Both the position numbers and the translations under genes were made by a program. Positions 6,309 to 12,955 of a stretch of DNA of 12,955 nt are shown piece after piece; within the stretch, counting starts at the first letter, position 1, and every line of letters starts with the position of its first letter. Where the stretch lies: assembly GCA_013821615.1 (NCBI GenBank), contig JACDGQ010000042.1:1-12955 (forward strand). Direction: 5' to 3'. This DNA comes from Planctomycetota bacterium. GTDB taxonomy: Bacteria; Planctomycetota; UBA11346. The notes beneath the pieces were generated by a model, which saw only the letters and a program-made list of their open reading frames with translations, did not search any database and had not been told where the DNA came from.

Positions 6309-7603
6309 CAGAGCCTGGGCGTGTCGAGGTTGGTATCGGGCAGGCTGCCATCGTTGTCCCAGCGCGCCCAGCCACGGCGGCGGGCGGGATCGTCGGGGGA
6401 ACTGGTGTCGGTCGGGTCGAAGAAGCGCTGCTGCCGTGCGCCGCGCAGGGTCGTGCCGAAACCGGTGAAGCTCAGTTCGAAGACGCTGCCGGTCAGCGGA
6501 TTGGCCAGGTCGAGGCGGAACAGGGTAGTGCAGCGCGCATTGCCGATGAAGCGGTTGACCGAAACCTGGACGCGCGGCCAGTGCGCCGGCGCGCGGTCGA
6601 GCAGCGGGGCGACGATGGTCGTCACCCGCACGAACTCGGCCATGGTGTTGGGCGTGCTGCCGTACCCGGTCTCGTAGTAGCGGCGGTGGCTGCCCCAGCG
6701 CTCGGCGAAGGCCTTGGAGATGAACGCCGGATCGGTGGTCTGCACCTGCAGGGGGCTGTTGGCCGGCAGCGCGGCCCAGGTCGTGCGGTAGGTCTCGCGA
6801 TACTTGCCGCGAGCATCACGCTGGTTGCCGTCCGTGTTGCAGAAGCTGTCGGTCCCGCCGGGCTGGATGCTGAGCAGCGGGATCCCGCCCAGGTTGGTAT
6901 GCGCCAGGCTATCGCCGCTCGCGCCATCGTAGCTGCGCATGAAGGAATAAATGCTGTTCGGTGGCAGGTACTCGCCGAGCAGGAAGAAGCCGGTGTTGGC
7001 CAGGAAATCGCGCAGCTGGCGGTCGTGCCAGTGGTGGGGGACGGCGGCGACGGCATAGGTCTGGTACTGGAACACTGTCGCCGTCGCGGGGGGCGCCGGC
7101 GGCTGATCGGCATAGAGCTGCGGCGCGACGTCGTCCGCGCTGGCGAAAATCGCGTAGCGGCCGAAGATCAGTAGACTGTCGACCTTTTCGGCCATGTTGC
7201 CGCGGTACCAGGTGCGTGGATCGTGCGGCAGCCAGCCCTGCGGATCCCAGCCGACCGCGTCTTCGAGCGCCCCGCCCGCCGGCAGCATCTGCGCCATCGG
7301 AGCGAACATCAGACCGTGCGCGCCCCGCCCGCTGCCGCTTTGCGCGCTCCGCAACTGCTCCTGGGCGGGGTCCAGGGCGTCGTCGTAACCCTGCCAGAAG
7401 TCGAGCTCCTCCTGCGCTCGCGCATAGCCCGCGCGCATCAGGGCATTTTCCAGCGACAGGCGGTTGGCGACCGTGGCGGCCTGGGAGGCGACGCGGAAGG
7501 CCGCGAACGAGACGCCGATGATGCCCACGCCAAGGCCAGTGGCGATCATGATCTCGATGAGCGTGAAGGCGGCGCGGAGATGGTGCGAGCGGGTGCGGTT
7601 CAT
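6308..7603 (-). CDS. PilW/GspJ-like prepilin-type protein
   Basis: The protein has 431 residues from the ATG at 7601-7603, which is 7 bases after the upstream stop and lacks a clear ribosome-binding site, so coupling is likely. The N-terminus is a class III prepilin signal: a 12-residue basic leader (MNRTRSHHLRAA), the motif FTLIEIMIA and a hydrophobic helix to about residue 36, then an amphipathic helix (RVASQAATVANRLSLENALM). Glu5 of the mature protein (Glu17) is present. The residue before the cut is Ala12 where Gly is usual. The large C-terminal domain of about 370 residues has no recognised motif. N-terminal type and operon position suggest the PilW/GspJ role in a minor pseudopilin complex at the tip of a pilus or pseudopilus. 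It would be made in the inner membrane and processed by a prepilin peptidase not encoded here. Confidence 0.8.
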   Translation of the reverse strand: MNRTRSHHLRAAFTLIEIMIATGLGVGIIGVSFAAFRVASQAATVANRLSLENALMRAGYARAQEELDFWQGYDDALDPAQEQLRSAQSGSGRGAHGLMFAPMAQMLPAGGALEDAVGWDPQGWLPHDPRTWYRGNMAEKVDSLLIFGRYAIFASADDVAPQLYADQPPAPPATATVFQYQTYAVAAVPHHWHDRQLRDFLANTGFFLLGEYLPPNSIYSFMRSYDGASGDSLAHTNLGGIPLLSIQPGGTDSFCNTDGNQRDARGKYRETYRTTWAALPANSPLQVQTTDPAFISKAFAERWGSHRRYYETGYGSTPNTMAEFVRVTTIVAPLLDRAPAHWPRVQVSVNRFIGNARCTTLFRLDLANPLTGSVFELSFTGFGTTLRGARQQRFFDPTDTSSPDDPARRRGWARWDNDGSLPDTNLDTPRL

Positions 7604-7610
7604 GGCGGAC

Positions 7611-9977
7611 TCAATGGATCATCGCCGGGACACGGGGGTCGTAGAACAGGAAGCGGCCGACGGGGATCGCGCGCAGTCGTACCGAGCGCGGGATCGGCCC
7701 GCGGTCGAGCCGCTTGTTGAAGTTGCGGTCGGCGCCGAAGCGGCCGCTGAAGATCTGCATCTGCTGGGTGCCGGTGCCCTGGTCGGGACCGTTCTCATTG
7801 ATCACCATCCTGCCGCTGACGTCACTGCCGGTTTCGAGCCCGGTGACGTCCTCCTTGAAGAGCAGCACCTTCTCCGGATTGCGGAAAGCGTAGAGCTGCT
7901 CGTCGCGGAACTCCGTGCCGATCGGGTGGCCGGTGCCGAAATCGTGACCACCCTCGTGGCCGTTGTCGGCGTAGGACATGCGCTGGGCCATCGATGCGCC
8001 GAGCAGGGGCGCCGCGAAAGGATAGCGCGACGCATCGACCGGCGCGCTGGAGGCGGTCTCGAAATCCTCGTATGACTGCCAGTCGACCATCCAGAAGACC
8101 AGTTCGCGGCAGCGCTCAAGCGGCTGGAAGGGCGCCGTCAGCGTAAAGTGCGCGGGATCGCCCCAGAACGGGTCGATGCGGGCGGCGAGGTAGGCGCCGC
8201 CCACGTCGTAGTGGCTATTCTCCGGGATCGGCAGGTTGGCGTCGTAGGGCGCACCCGGCGCGGCGTACCCGGGGAACATGAACCCCCGCCCGAAATGGGT
8301 GATGCGCTGGGCGGGGATCGGCTGCCACTGCGCGCAGGTGATCCCCGGGGTATTGTAGAGCTGGCCGCTGAGCGGCGCGGAAAACAGGTCGGATTCGATC
8401 AGCGGGTAGTCGGTCATGATGCTGCGCTGCAGCGGCCGCGGCGCGCCCCAGTCGTAGGGATTGGCCGCCGCGAAGGCCATGATCAGGCGCAGGCAGCGCT
8501 CATGGTAGTAGAGGATGTGGTGGTGGGTCAGGCGCGAGAACTGGTTGCCGGTCACCGGCGTAGTGTGATCGGGCACCACGGGGGGCGGCTGGGCTGCGGT
8601 GGGATCCGCGGTCTGGGTGCCATCGAACGCCCACGGACCCTGCTGACCATCCAGCGTGAAGTTCGGGATGTTGATGCCCACGGTGTAGGCGTAGGTGAGC
8701 TTGACCTGGCGCGGATCGCTGTTCGCGGGGCTGCTCGAGGTCGGGATCGAGACGCCCGTGCAGATGTCGTACGGCGCACGGTCCGCCCCCAGCTGGGCGG
8801 AGCCATACCAACGCGTCAGGCAGGTCGCGGCGTGCGCGAGATAGCGCATCGCCTGCACCTGCGCCCAGCGGTCCTGGGGCGCGGTCCCGCTCTCGAAGGG
8901 ATAGTCCGGGGAGACCGCGACCGCGCTGGTCGCGGGGTTGTAGGTGGCCAGGACCTCCGGCGGCGGGTTGTAGAATTCGGGTCGCAGACCCTTCTGTTTG
9001 CAGTACCACACTGCAGCCTCGAAGTAGCGCACCGCGCCGTCCCAGCTGGGCGTCACCGGCGTCGGTGTGTCGCTGACCGGGCTCTGGTCCGGGCTGGCCG
9101 GATCGATGGCGCTGCCGTTGGCGGCGCGCTGGCCGCAGCTGTAGGGAAGATAGCCGTACCAGATACCGCGCTCGTTCCAGCTGAAGACCTTCTGGATGTC
9201 CGGATCGATGGTCTCCTCCCAACAGTAGGAGGCGCGCCGGCCGTCGATGCGCGTGTAGTCTGGCGACGTGGAGCTCGTGGGGTCGGTGAAGCGGAAGGTC
9301 GTCGGGGTGGCGCCGCTGGCGACCTTGGGCTGCAGGAAATCCGGATAATGCAGCCCATGGATCGGCGGCGACGGGTAGGGCGTCACGTACGGCCAGTTCT
9401 TCCACGGGAAGATGTGCAGCGCGTTGTTCTGAGCGTAGCCGCTCACCGCGCACACCAGGCGTTGGGCCTCGTTGGCCGGGGTGATCTGCAGGCTGCTCTC
9501 CTGGAGATTCGTGGTCGCGAGCGGCTGCGAGTAGTAGATGTAGCCGCCGTCGGCGAGGAGGCGCTGGATCTCGTCGCCGTCGGAGTCGAGGCGCTTGGCG
9601 ATGTCGAGCGGCAGCGGCAACATGCCGAAGCTGTTCGAAGACAGGCGCTCCTCGAGATCCCAGGCCTGGGTGCGGCGGCCGACGGGGACCTCCCACGGAG
9701 CGAAGGCCTCGGTGTCGATCGCGGGGTTGGCGTTGTGGCTGGAGTTGAAACTGTCGATCATCTCCTGCGCCTTGGCGCAGGCGTAGAGCTGGAAGCGCGC
9801 CAGCTGCTGCGCCTTCAGGCCGGCCGGGAAGAGCAGCATCACGCTGACCACCCCGAAGACCAGGATCACCAGCGAGAACGCGATCTCGATAAGCGTGAGA
9901 GCAGCGCGCGCACGCAGCGCGGCGTGGGTTGACGACTGCCGCCGGGCGGCTCGCGGATGGGTGGGACGGGGTGGCAT
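7611..9977 (-). CDS. Very large PilV/GspI-like prepilin-type protein
   Basis: The protein has 788 residues from the ATG at 9975-9977, the only credible start in this frame. It begins with an unusually long 26-residue basic leader, then LTLIEIAFSLVILVFGVVSV, the prepilin methylation motif with Glu5 (Glu31); the residue before the cut is Ala26. LLFPAGLKAQQLARFQLYAC follows, as in PilV-type pilins and in proteins of the Verrucomicrobia pseudopilin cassettes. PilV and GspI proteins are usually well under 250 residues, so about 700 residues of extra periplasmic domain are unexplained. That domain is rich in Tyr, Trp and Pro, has around ten Cys, and shows no repeat or enzyme motif I recognise. As first gene of the operon it would supply a large exposed tip or adhesin-like subunit; that role is inferred. 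Upstream lies a repeat-rich promoter region. Confidence 0.78.
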   Translation of the reverse strand: MPPRPTHPRAARRQSSTHAALRARAALTLIEIAFSLVILVFGVVSVMLLFPAGLKAQQLARFQLYACAKAQEMIDSFNSSHNANPAIDTEAFAPWEVPVGRRTQAWDLEERLSSNSFGMLPLPLDIAKRLDSDGDEIQRLLADGGYIYYSQPLATTNLQESSLQITPANEAQRLVCAVSGYAQNNALHIFPWKNWPYVTPYPSPPIHGLHYPDFLQPKVASGATPTTFRFTDPTSSTSPDYTRIDGRRASYCWEETIDPDIQKVFSWNERGIWYGYLPYSCGQRAANGSAIDPASPDQSPVSDTPTPVTPSWDGAVRYFEAAVWYCKQKGLRPEFYNPPPEVLATYNPATSAVAVSPDYPFESGTAPQDRWAQVQAMRYLAHAATCLTRWYGSAQLGADRAPYDICTGVSIPTSSSPANSDPRQVKLTYAYTVGINIPNFTLDGQQGPWAFDGTQTADPTAAQPPPVVPDHTTPVTGNQFSRLTHHHILYYHERCLRLIMAFAAANPYDWGAPRPLQRSIMTDYPLIESDLFSAPLSGQLYNTPGITCAQWQPIPAQRITHFGRGFMFPGYAAPGAPYDANLPIPENSHYDVGGAYLAARIDPFWGDPAHFTLTAPFQPLERCRELVFWMVDWQSYEDFETASSAPVDASRYPFAAPLLGASMAQRMSYADNGHEGGHDFGTGHPIGTEFRDEQLYAFRNPEKVLLFKEDVTGLETGSDVSGRMVINENGPDQGTGTQQMQIFSGRFGADRNFNKRLDRGPIPRSVRLRAIPVGRFLFYDPRVPAMIH

Positions 9978-10001
9978 GGGGATCCGGCTGCAGCGAACGG
10001 A

Positions 10002-10015
10002 GGTGATGTATCACC
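10002..10015. promoter_or_regulatory. Inverted repeat GGTGAT-GT-ATCACC before the pseudopilin operon
   Basis: Six-base arms GGTGAT and ATCACC flank a 2-base centre, 25-38 bp before the start codon of the PilV-like gene. The short centre favours a dimeric DNA-binding site over an RNA hairpin. It is one of three inverted repeats within about 100 bp. Confidence 0.35.
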
Positions 10016-10029
10016 CGCGTCCCTGTGAT

Positions 10030-10048
10030 TGCAAGGTTGCACCTTGCA
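10030..10048. promoter_or_regulatory. Inverted repeat TGCAAGG-N5-CCTTGCA before the pseudopilin operon
   Basis: Seven-base arms flank the 5-base centre TTGCA, and a further TTGCAA lies at 10061-10066. The recurring TGCAA/TTGCA words in 37 bp suggest an operator with several half-sites. In RNA the same arms could form a 7-bp hairpin in the leader. Confidence 0.38.
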
Positions 10049-10060
10049 GCCGGGAAGATC

Positions 10061-10077
10061 TTGCAACGCCCGCCCCT
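10061..10077 (-). promoter_or_regulatory. Weak sigma-54-like -24/-12 element
   Basis: On the minus strand the sequence AGGGGCGGGCGTTGCA has the sigma-54 spacing GG-N10-GC (GG at 10076-10075, GC at 10064-10063) and a perfect TTGCA at -12. The -24 half differs from TGGCAC at three positions. Type IV pilin genes in several bacteria are driven by sigma-54, so the match is worth noting but unproven. Confidence 0.22.
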
Positions 10078-10100
10078 CGACAGGGTATTGGCGCCTGTCG
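10078..10100. promoter_or_regulatory. Inverted repeat CGACAGG-N9-CCTGTCG upstream of the pseudopilin operon
   Basis: Perfect 7-base arms (10078-10084 and 10094-10100) are separated by 9 bases. It lies between the DUF309 gene end (10217) and the pseudopilin operon. It could be a terminator stem for the upstream operon, but no T-run follows on the minus strand, so a regulator site is equally possible. Confidence 0.32.
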
Positions 10101-10216
10101 GGTTGACGGACTCCTTACCCCCTCGTCGCAAGGTCGCACAGGACCTGAGCCTGCGTGGATGCCAGGGGTGTTGGGGTGTGACGTGCTGCGGCAACGGAAA
10201 CTGTTTGGAGTCCTGC

Positions 10217-10678
10217 TCAGTCAGTCGTCAAAGATGCATCCATCACCAAGCGGCCCTCCTGGTGCTCCCCCTGGCGATGGTCGATCATGCGCGTCAGGTG
10301 CAGCGCCGGCGGGCGCGGATGCCTGCCCCTGTCGATGGCCGCGGCCAGCACCGCGGCGACCACCAGCAGGTGCGCGGTGTCGACCGGCCACGCATGCGGG
10401 CGGTTGGCGATCAGATGGGCCGGTCCGAGCTCGAGCAGCCGGCGCGCCGCGCTCCAGCGCGCACGCGTCAGGTGGTGGCAGGCGGCGGTGAACTGGATGA
10501 GGCCCTTGAAGTAGTGGCGGTCGAGGGCGCGGTGGCGATGCCAGACCTCTTCCCAGGCCTCATGGGCGTGCCAGAAGCGCCCGGCGTCGTAGCACACCGC
10601 GCCCGCGCGCAGGCCGCCCCACCAGGCCGGCAGGCCCGCAAGCGGGGGTGGACCCGCGGCGGGGATGGGCGCGCTCAC
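10217..10678 (-). CDS. DUF309 family protein
   Basis: The protein has 153 residues from a GTG at 10676-10678, which begins 12 bases after the stop of the PDZ gene upstream; no good ribosome-binding site is seen and no better start exists. Residues about 25-85 carry the DUF309 signature: YDAGRFWHAHEAWEEVW, with His39-Glu40 and Trp42-Glu43, then YFKGLIQFTAACHHL. The family is a small all-helical fold whose conserved His and Glu residues suggest a metal or ligand site, but no reaction has been established to my knowledge. The predicted cytoplasmic location contrasts with its two secreted PDZ neighbours in the same operon. The C-terminal 35 residues (PRPPALHLTR onward) are outside the usual domain. 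Family assignment is firm; function is unknown. Confidence 0.85.
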   Translation of the reverse strand: MSAPIPAAGPPPLAGLPAWWGGLRAGAVCYDAGRFWHAHEAWEEVWHRHRALDRHYFKGLIQFTAACHHLTRARWSAARRLLELGPAHLIANRPHAWPVDTAHLLVVAAVLAAAIDRGRHPRPPALHLTRMIDHRQGEHQEGRLVMDASLTTD

Positions 10679-10690
10679 CGGCGGCGCCCG

Positions 10691-11425
10691 TCAGGGCTTC
10701 TTGGGCTCGGCGGGCTTGTCGCCCTTGAGGTCGGCGCCCGCCTGGTTGCCGACCTCGACCGGCTGCTTGCTGGTCTTGTCGCTGACGATGTCGATCTTGA
10801 TCGAGATGGTGAAATCGCCGTTCGGATACTGCTTCTTGAACTCGGCCACCGCAGCGGGCATGGCCTCCTCGATGTCCTTGAGCTGGCGCAGCATCTCGGC
10901 GAGGGAGATCTGCTTCTTGGCGGCGCCCTCCTTGAGCGCGGCGTCGGTGCGCTCGATGGCCTCGCGCACCTTGGCGATCTGCGCCCCCAGGCTGGGCGCG
11001 GACAGCGCCGGACGCAACGGGCCGGACATGCTCTTGCGCTCGACCTTGTCCCCGGTCTTGCGCGCGATCTCGACCGTCACGGTGTCGCCGACCTTGAGCT
11101 TGCCGAGCATGCCGGCGAGGTCGGCCTGGGTGGTGATGGCCTGGCCATTGAAGGTCTTGATGACGTCGCCGGCGAGGACGCCGAACGACGCGGCGGTGCT
11201 GCCGGGGTTGACCGCCTGCACGGCCAGCCCGGTAGCGTCGAAGATCGAGGCGTTGTCGTCGGGCACGATGCCGAAGACCGGGCGCGGGGTGCGGTCCGGG
11301 CCGGGCAGCGGCGTAGTGGTGGCTGGGGCCGGCGGGGTGGCGTCGGCCGCCCGCAGCGCCGCCCCTGGCACGAGCAGGGCAAGCAGGGCGAGAGTCGCGG
11401 ACAGGACGGGAAAGGCGCGGCGCAT
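10691..11425 (-). CDS. Secreted PDZ-domain protein, second of a tandem pair
   Basis: The protein has 244 residues. Its ATG (11423-11425) overlaps the stop of the preceding PDZ gene as TGATG, and AAGGA lies 9 bases before it. Residues 1-27 are a signal peptide (basic MRRA, hydrophobic LALLALLVPGA, cut near LRAA). A Pro/Thr linker (about 28-48) leads to one PDZ domain (about 50-132), with the ligand-groove region FGIV and the hallmark GVLAGDVIKTFNGQAI (82-97). The remainder is charged and helical (about 148-200, Glu/Lys/Ala-rich), then a short beta-like stretch (DFTISIKIDIV) and a Lys-rich tail. There is no protease domain, so it is not a DegP/HtrA or CtpA enzyme. It probably binds protein C-termini or its partner in the periplasm or envelope. 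The partner is unknown. Confidence 0.8.
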   Translation of the reverse strand: MRRAFPVLSATLALLALLVPGAALRAADATPPAPATTTPLPGPDRTPRPVFGIVPDDNASIFDATGLAVQAVNPGSTAASFGVLAGDVIKTFNGQAITTQADLAGMLGKLKVGDTVTVEIARKTGDKVERKSMSGPLRPALSAPSLGAQIAKVREAIERTDAALKEGAAKKQISLAEMLRQLKDIEEAMPAAVAEFKKQYPNGDFTISIKIDIVSDKTSKQPVEVGNQAGADLKGDKPAEPKKP

Positions 11426-12228
11426 CAGATCGGATCCTTCACGTGGCGGGGCGTACGGGGTTCTTTGGCCGCGGCGCCGACGCGCCAGTCGAAATGCCAG
11501 GGCGGCAGCAAGGTGGCGGTGGTCTGGCCGTCGTCGAAGACCGGGGCTTCGGCAACCGTGGCGGCCGCGGGGTTGGCCGGGGCGAAGGCGGGATGGTAGC
11601 GGTAGGTGAAGTGCCAGCCCTTGGCGGCCAGCTCCTCCTTCTGCGGGCCGGCCAGACGCAGGCCGCCGAAGGCGCCCTGATCGGCGGCGGCCTGGGCGGC
11701 GGCGCCGTGGGCGAGGGTGTCGGCCTGCTTCTGCAGGTCGGTGATCTCATCCTGGCTGCGCTCCAGGCGGTGCTGCTGCCAGTCCTGGAACTGCTTCTCC
11801 ATGGCCGGATCGATGGGCTCGCGCGGGATGTTGCTCGGCCAGGGTTTGATGATGCCGCTGGCCAGGAACTGCTGGCCGCTGCGCTGATAGGTGACGTCGA
11901 TGGGATCGCCGGGCTGGTTGAGGCCGACCTCGTTGCGCAGGTCGGTCATGCTGCCGATGGTCTGCCCATTGATGGCCAGGACCACGTCTCCGGGCTGCAG
12001 GTGCATGCTCTGCGCGGCGGTGTCGTTGAAGATGCTCTGCACCAGCACGCCCTGGCCGGGTTGCAGGCCCTCTTTCTCCTGGACGGAGGTCGGCACCGGG
12101 GTCATTTCCACGCCGAGCATGGGCGGGCCCGCAGGATTCTTGGGCTTCTCGTAGCTGTCTTCCGCGTGGACGGCGGACAACGCGGCAAGCAGCGTGCAGG
12201 CGAGCGGCAGGGCGTGGCGCAGTGACAT
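11425..12228 (-). CDS. Secreted PDZ-domain protein, first of a tandem pair
   Basis: The protein has 267 residues from the ATG at 12226-12228. The frame is open to 12330, but GAGGTG lies 6 bases before 12228 and a signal peptide begins exactly there (MSLRHALPLACTLLAALSAV, cut after AVHA at residue 22). One PDZ domain spans about 36-128, with LQPGDVVLAINGQTIGSMTD (77-96) as its core. Residues 140-175 are charged and probably coiled coil (FQDWQQHRLERSQDEITDLQ). The C-terminal 80 residues are Ala-rich with WHFTYRYHPAFAPANP and no recognised fold. No catalytic Ser protease motif is present. It is the first gene of an operon with another PDZ gene and a DUF309 gene, and the two PDZ proteins probably act together in the envelope. 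A candidate promoter lies just upstream. Confidence 0.82.
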   Translation of the reverse strand: MSLRHALPLACTLLAALSAVHAEDSYEKPKNPAGPPMLGVEMTPVPTSVQEKEGLQPGQGVLVQSIFNDTAAQSMHLQPGDVVLAINGQTIGSMTDLRNEVGLNQPGDPIDVTYQRSGQQFLASGIIKPWPSNIPREPIDPAMEKQFQDWQQHRLERSQDEITDLQKQADTLAHGAAAQAAADQGAFGGLRLAGPQKEELAAKGWHFTYRYHPAFAPANPAAATVAEAPVFDDGQTTATLLPPWHFDWRVGAAAKEPRTPRHVKDPI

Positions 12229-12254
12229 GGCGGGCACCTCAGGGCTGGGCGGGC

Positions 12255-12282
12255 AGGATAGGCGCGGGCCGGATCCCGCCAA
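12255..12282 (-). promoter_or_regulatory. Candidate sigma-70 promoter of the PDZ-DUF309 operon
   Basis: On the minus strand TTGGCG (12282 to 12277), a 16-bp spacer and TATCCT (12260 to 12255) match -35 and -10 boxes with two differences each. Transcription would begin near 12248, about 20 bases before the ATG and its GAGGTG ribosome-binding site, a normal leader length. Confidence 0.42.
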
Positions 12283-12345
12283 CCCCGGTGTGGGGTCGGG
12301 TCCAGGGATGGTCCACGGACGGACGACCATACCCCGGGACGCCGG

Positions 12346-12955
12346 TCAATGCCGATCCTGTCCGGGGAGCGGGGTTGCGGCCGGAACGCTGGGGCTGGGC
12401 ACAGCGGGCGGCCCAGGGGGTGGGGTGACCTGGGCGAAGGGCAGCCTGTCGGGCAGGGCGAGGTACATGGAGCGGCGTCCCCAGCGCAGCGCCTCGGCAT
12501 GGGTTACGAAGCGCAGGTCGAGATGGATGACCCCCTTTCCGGCGTCCTGACGCATCGCTCCGCCGGTGTCGTCGATCTCGGCGCGGCCATAGCCCGGGAC
12601 GTCGAGCCACAGCCGGTAGGGCAGCATGGCCGGAGCCGCGGCGATGCCGAAGGGCAGTTTGCGCACGTCATGGCCGATGCTGGTGACGCCGGTGGCGAAG
12701 GGCCCGCAGCACAGCGTGCACGGGCAATAGCCGGTGGTGAGGACCTTGGCCCAGTGCGTACCCGGCGCCGCCGGCACCACCGGCCGCGGCAGGGCCAGCT
12801 CGGCGACGTTCACGATGCGCACGTTCTTGCCCGTCAGCCAGCCGATGCAGAGGCCCACCCCGAGGCCGGCGACCACCAGGCGCAGGCCGGCGAGCCGCTG
12901 ACCACGGCCGAACAGGCCGGCGAACCACCAGCGCAGCAGCCGGACCCAGCGGGGG
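12346..12955 (-). CDS. Membrane-anchored 3D-domain protein (cell-wall-active beta-barrel), partial at the window edge
   Basis: The frame is open to the right edge, giving 202 visible residues; a GTG at 12876 is possible but the frame continues upstream without a stop, so the true start is probably outside. The visible N-terminus contains WWFAGLFGRGQRLAG and a hydrophobic run VVAGLGVGLCIGWL that looks like a membrane anchor. Counting from the GTG, residues 44-141 are a 3D domain: TTGYCPCTLCCGPFATGVTS (47-66), PGYGRAEIDDTGGAM (94-108), IHLDLRF (117-123) and HAEALRWGRR (126-135). The 3D domain is a double-psi beta-barrel shared with MltA lytic transglycosylases and resuscitation-promoting factors; it acts on or binds peptidoglycan. 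The first of the three family Asp residues appears to be Ala here (GIAAAPAMLP). A Pro-rich tail of about 30 residues ends the protein. Confidence 0.82.
   Translation of the reverse strand, partial: PRWVRLLRWWFAGLFGRGQRLAGLRLVVAGLGVGLCIGWLTGKNVRIVNVAELALPRPVVPAAPGTHWAKVLTTGYCPCTLCCGPFATGVTSIGHDVRKLPFGIAAAPAMLPYRLWLDVPGYGRAEIDDTGGAMRQDAGKGVIHLDLRFVTHAEALRWGRRSMYLALPDRLPFAQVTPPPGPPAVPSPSVPAATPLPGQDRH

Noticed and set aside
8148..9932. A 594-codon open frame on the plus strand, antisense to the PilV-like gene
   Set aside because: High GC makes antisense frames stay open. The translation is Arg/Gly/Ala/Val-rich with no recognised motif, while the minus-strand product has a clear prepilin N-terminus and operon context.
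5307..9977. Calling the operon definite pilV-pilW-pilX genes of a type IV pilus
   Set aside because: Only the N-terminal stems are family-like. The C-terminal domains are unassigned and no core pilus or secretion gene is present, so gene symbols were left blank.
10025..11599. A 524-codon plus-strand frame across the DUF309 and PDZ genes
   Set aside because: It runs antisense to three genes with firm family signatures and has no motif of its own, so it is a composition-driven shadow.
12229..12330. A longer start at 12330 for the first PDZ protein
   Set aside because: It would place 34 Pro-rich residues before a complete signal peptide. The ATG at 12228 has a good ribosome-binding site.

Overview
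The window is GC-rich (about 70% by eye) bacterial chromosomal DNA. I see no rRNA, tRNA, CRISPR array, transposase or phage gene. Taxonomy is not proven. Two prepilins with Ala rather than Gly before the cleavage site, very large pseudopilin-like proteins, a stand-alone Ser/Thr kinase and a 3D-domain protein with a Cys-rich CPCTLCCG motif together suggest the Planctomycetota/Verrucomicrobiota/Lentisphaerota (PVC) group. That is an inference.

Layout, left to right. At 1-299 (minus) is the 5' part of an exported protein with an Asp-box (BNR) motif. A gene-free stretch (300-652) holds a 14-bp palindrome and a two-copy 30-bp tandem repeat. Two small helix-turn-helix proteins diverge from 1103-1380: one on minus (653-1102) and one on plus with three HTH-like units (1381-1974). 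The plus gene meets a Ser/Thr kinase gene (minus, 1971-2882) tail to tail with a 4-bp overlap. The kinase gene is divergent from an RluA/RluD-family pseudouridine synthase (2982-4121). A long imperfect inverted repeat built from CCGCAGAG/CGCAGAG units fills the gap before a convergent AraC-family regulator (4397-5233).

The centre (5307-9977, minus) is a tight three-gene operon of type IV pilus/type II secretion-like minor pseudopilins. In transcription order these are a 788-aa PilV-like, a 431-aa PilW/GspJ-like and a 333-aa PilX/GspK-like protein, closed by a strong intrinsic terminator (5256-5288). The 239-bp region before it carries three separate inverted repeats and a weak sigma-54-like -24/-12 match.

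On the right, a second minus-strand operon encodes two secreted PDZ-domain proteins joined by a TGATG overlap, then a DUF309 protein. A candidate sigma-70 promoter lies about 27 bp before the first start codon. The right edge carries the 3' part of a membrane-anchored 3D-domain (cell-wall-active) protein that continues out of the window.

Most genes belong to known superfamilies. The least ordinary parts are the giant-pseudopilin operon with its repeat-rich promoter region, the divergent pair of multi-HTH proteins, and the protease-less tandem PDZ pair. I did not find a clearly new defence or mobile system.
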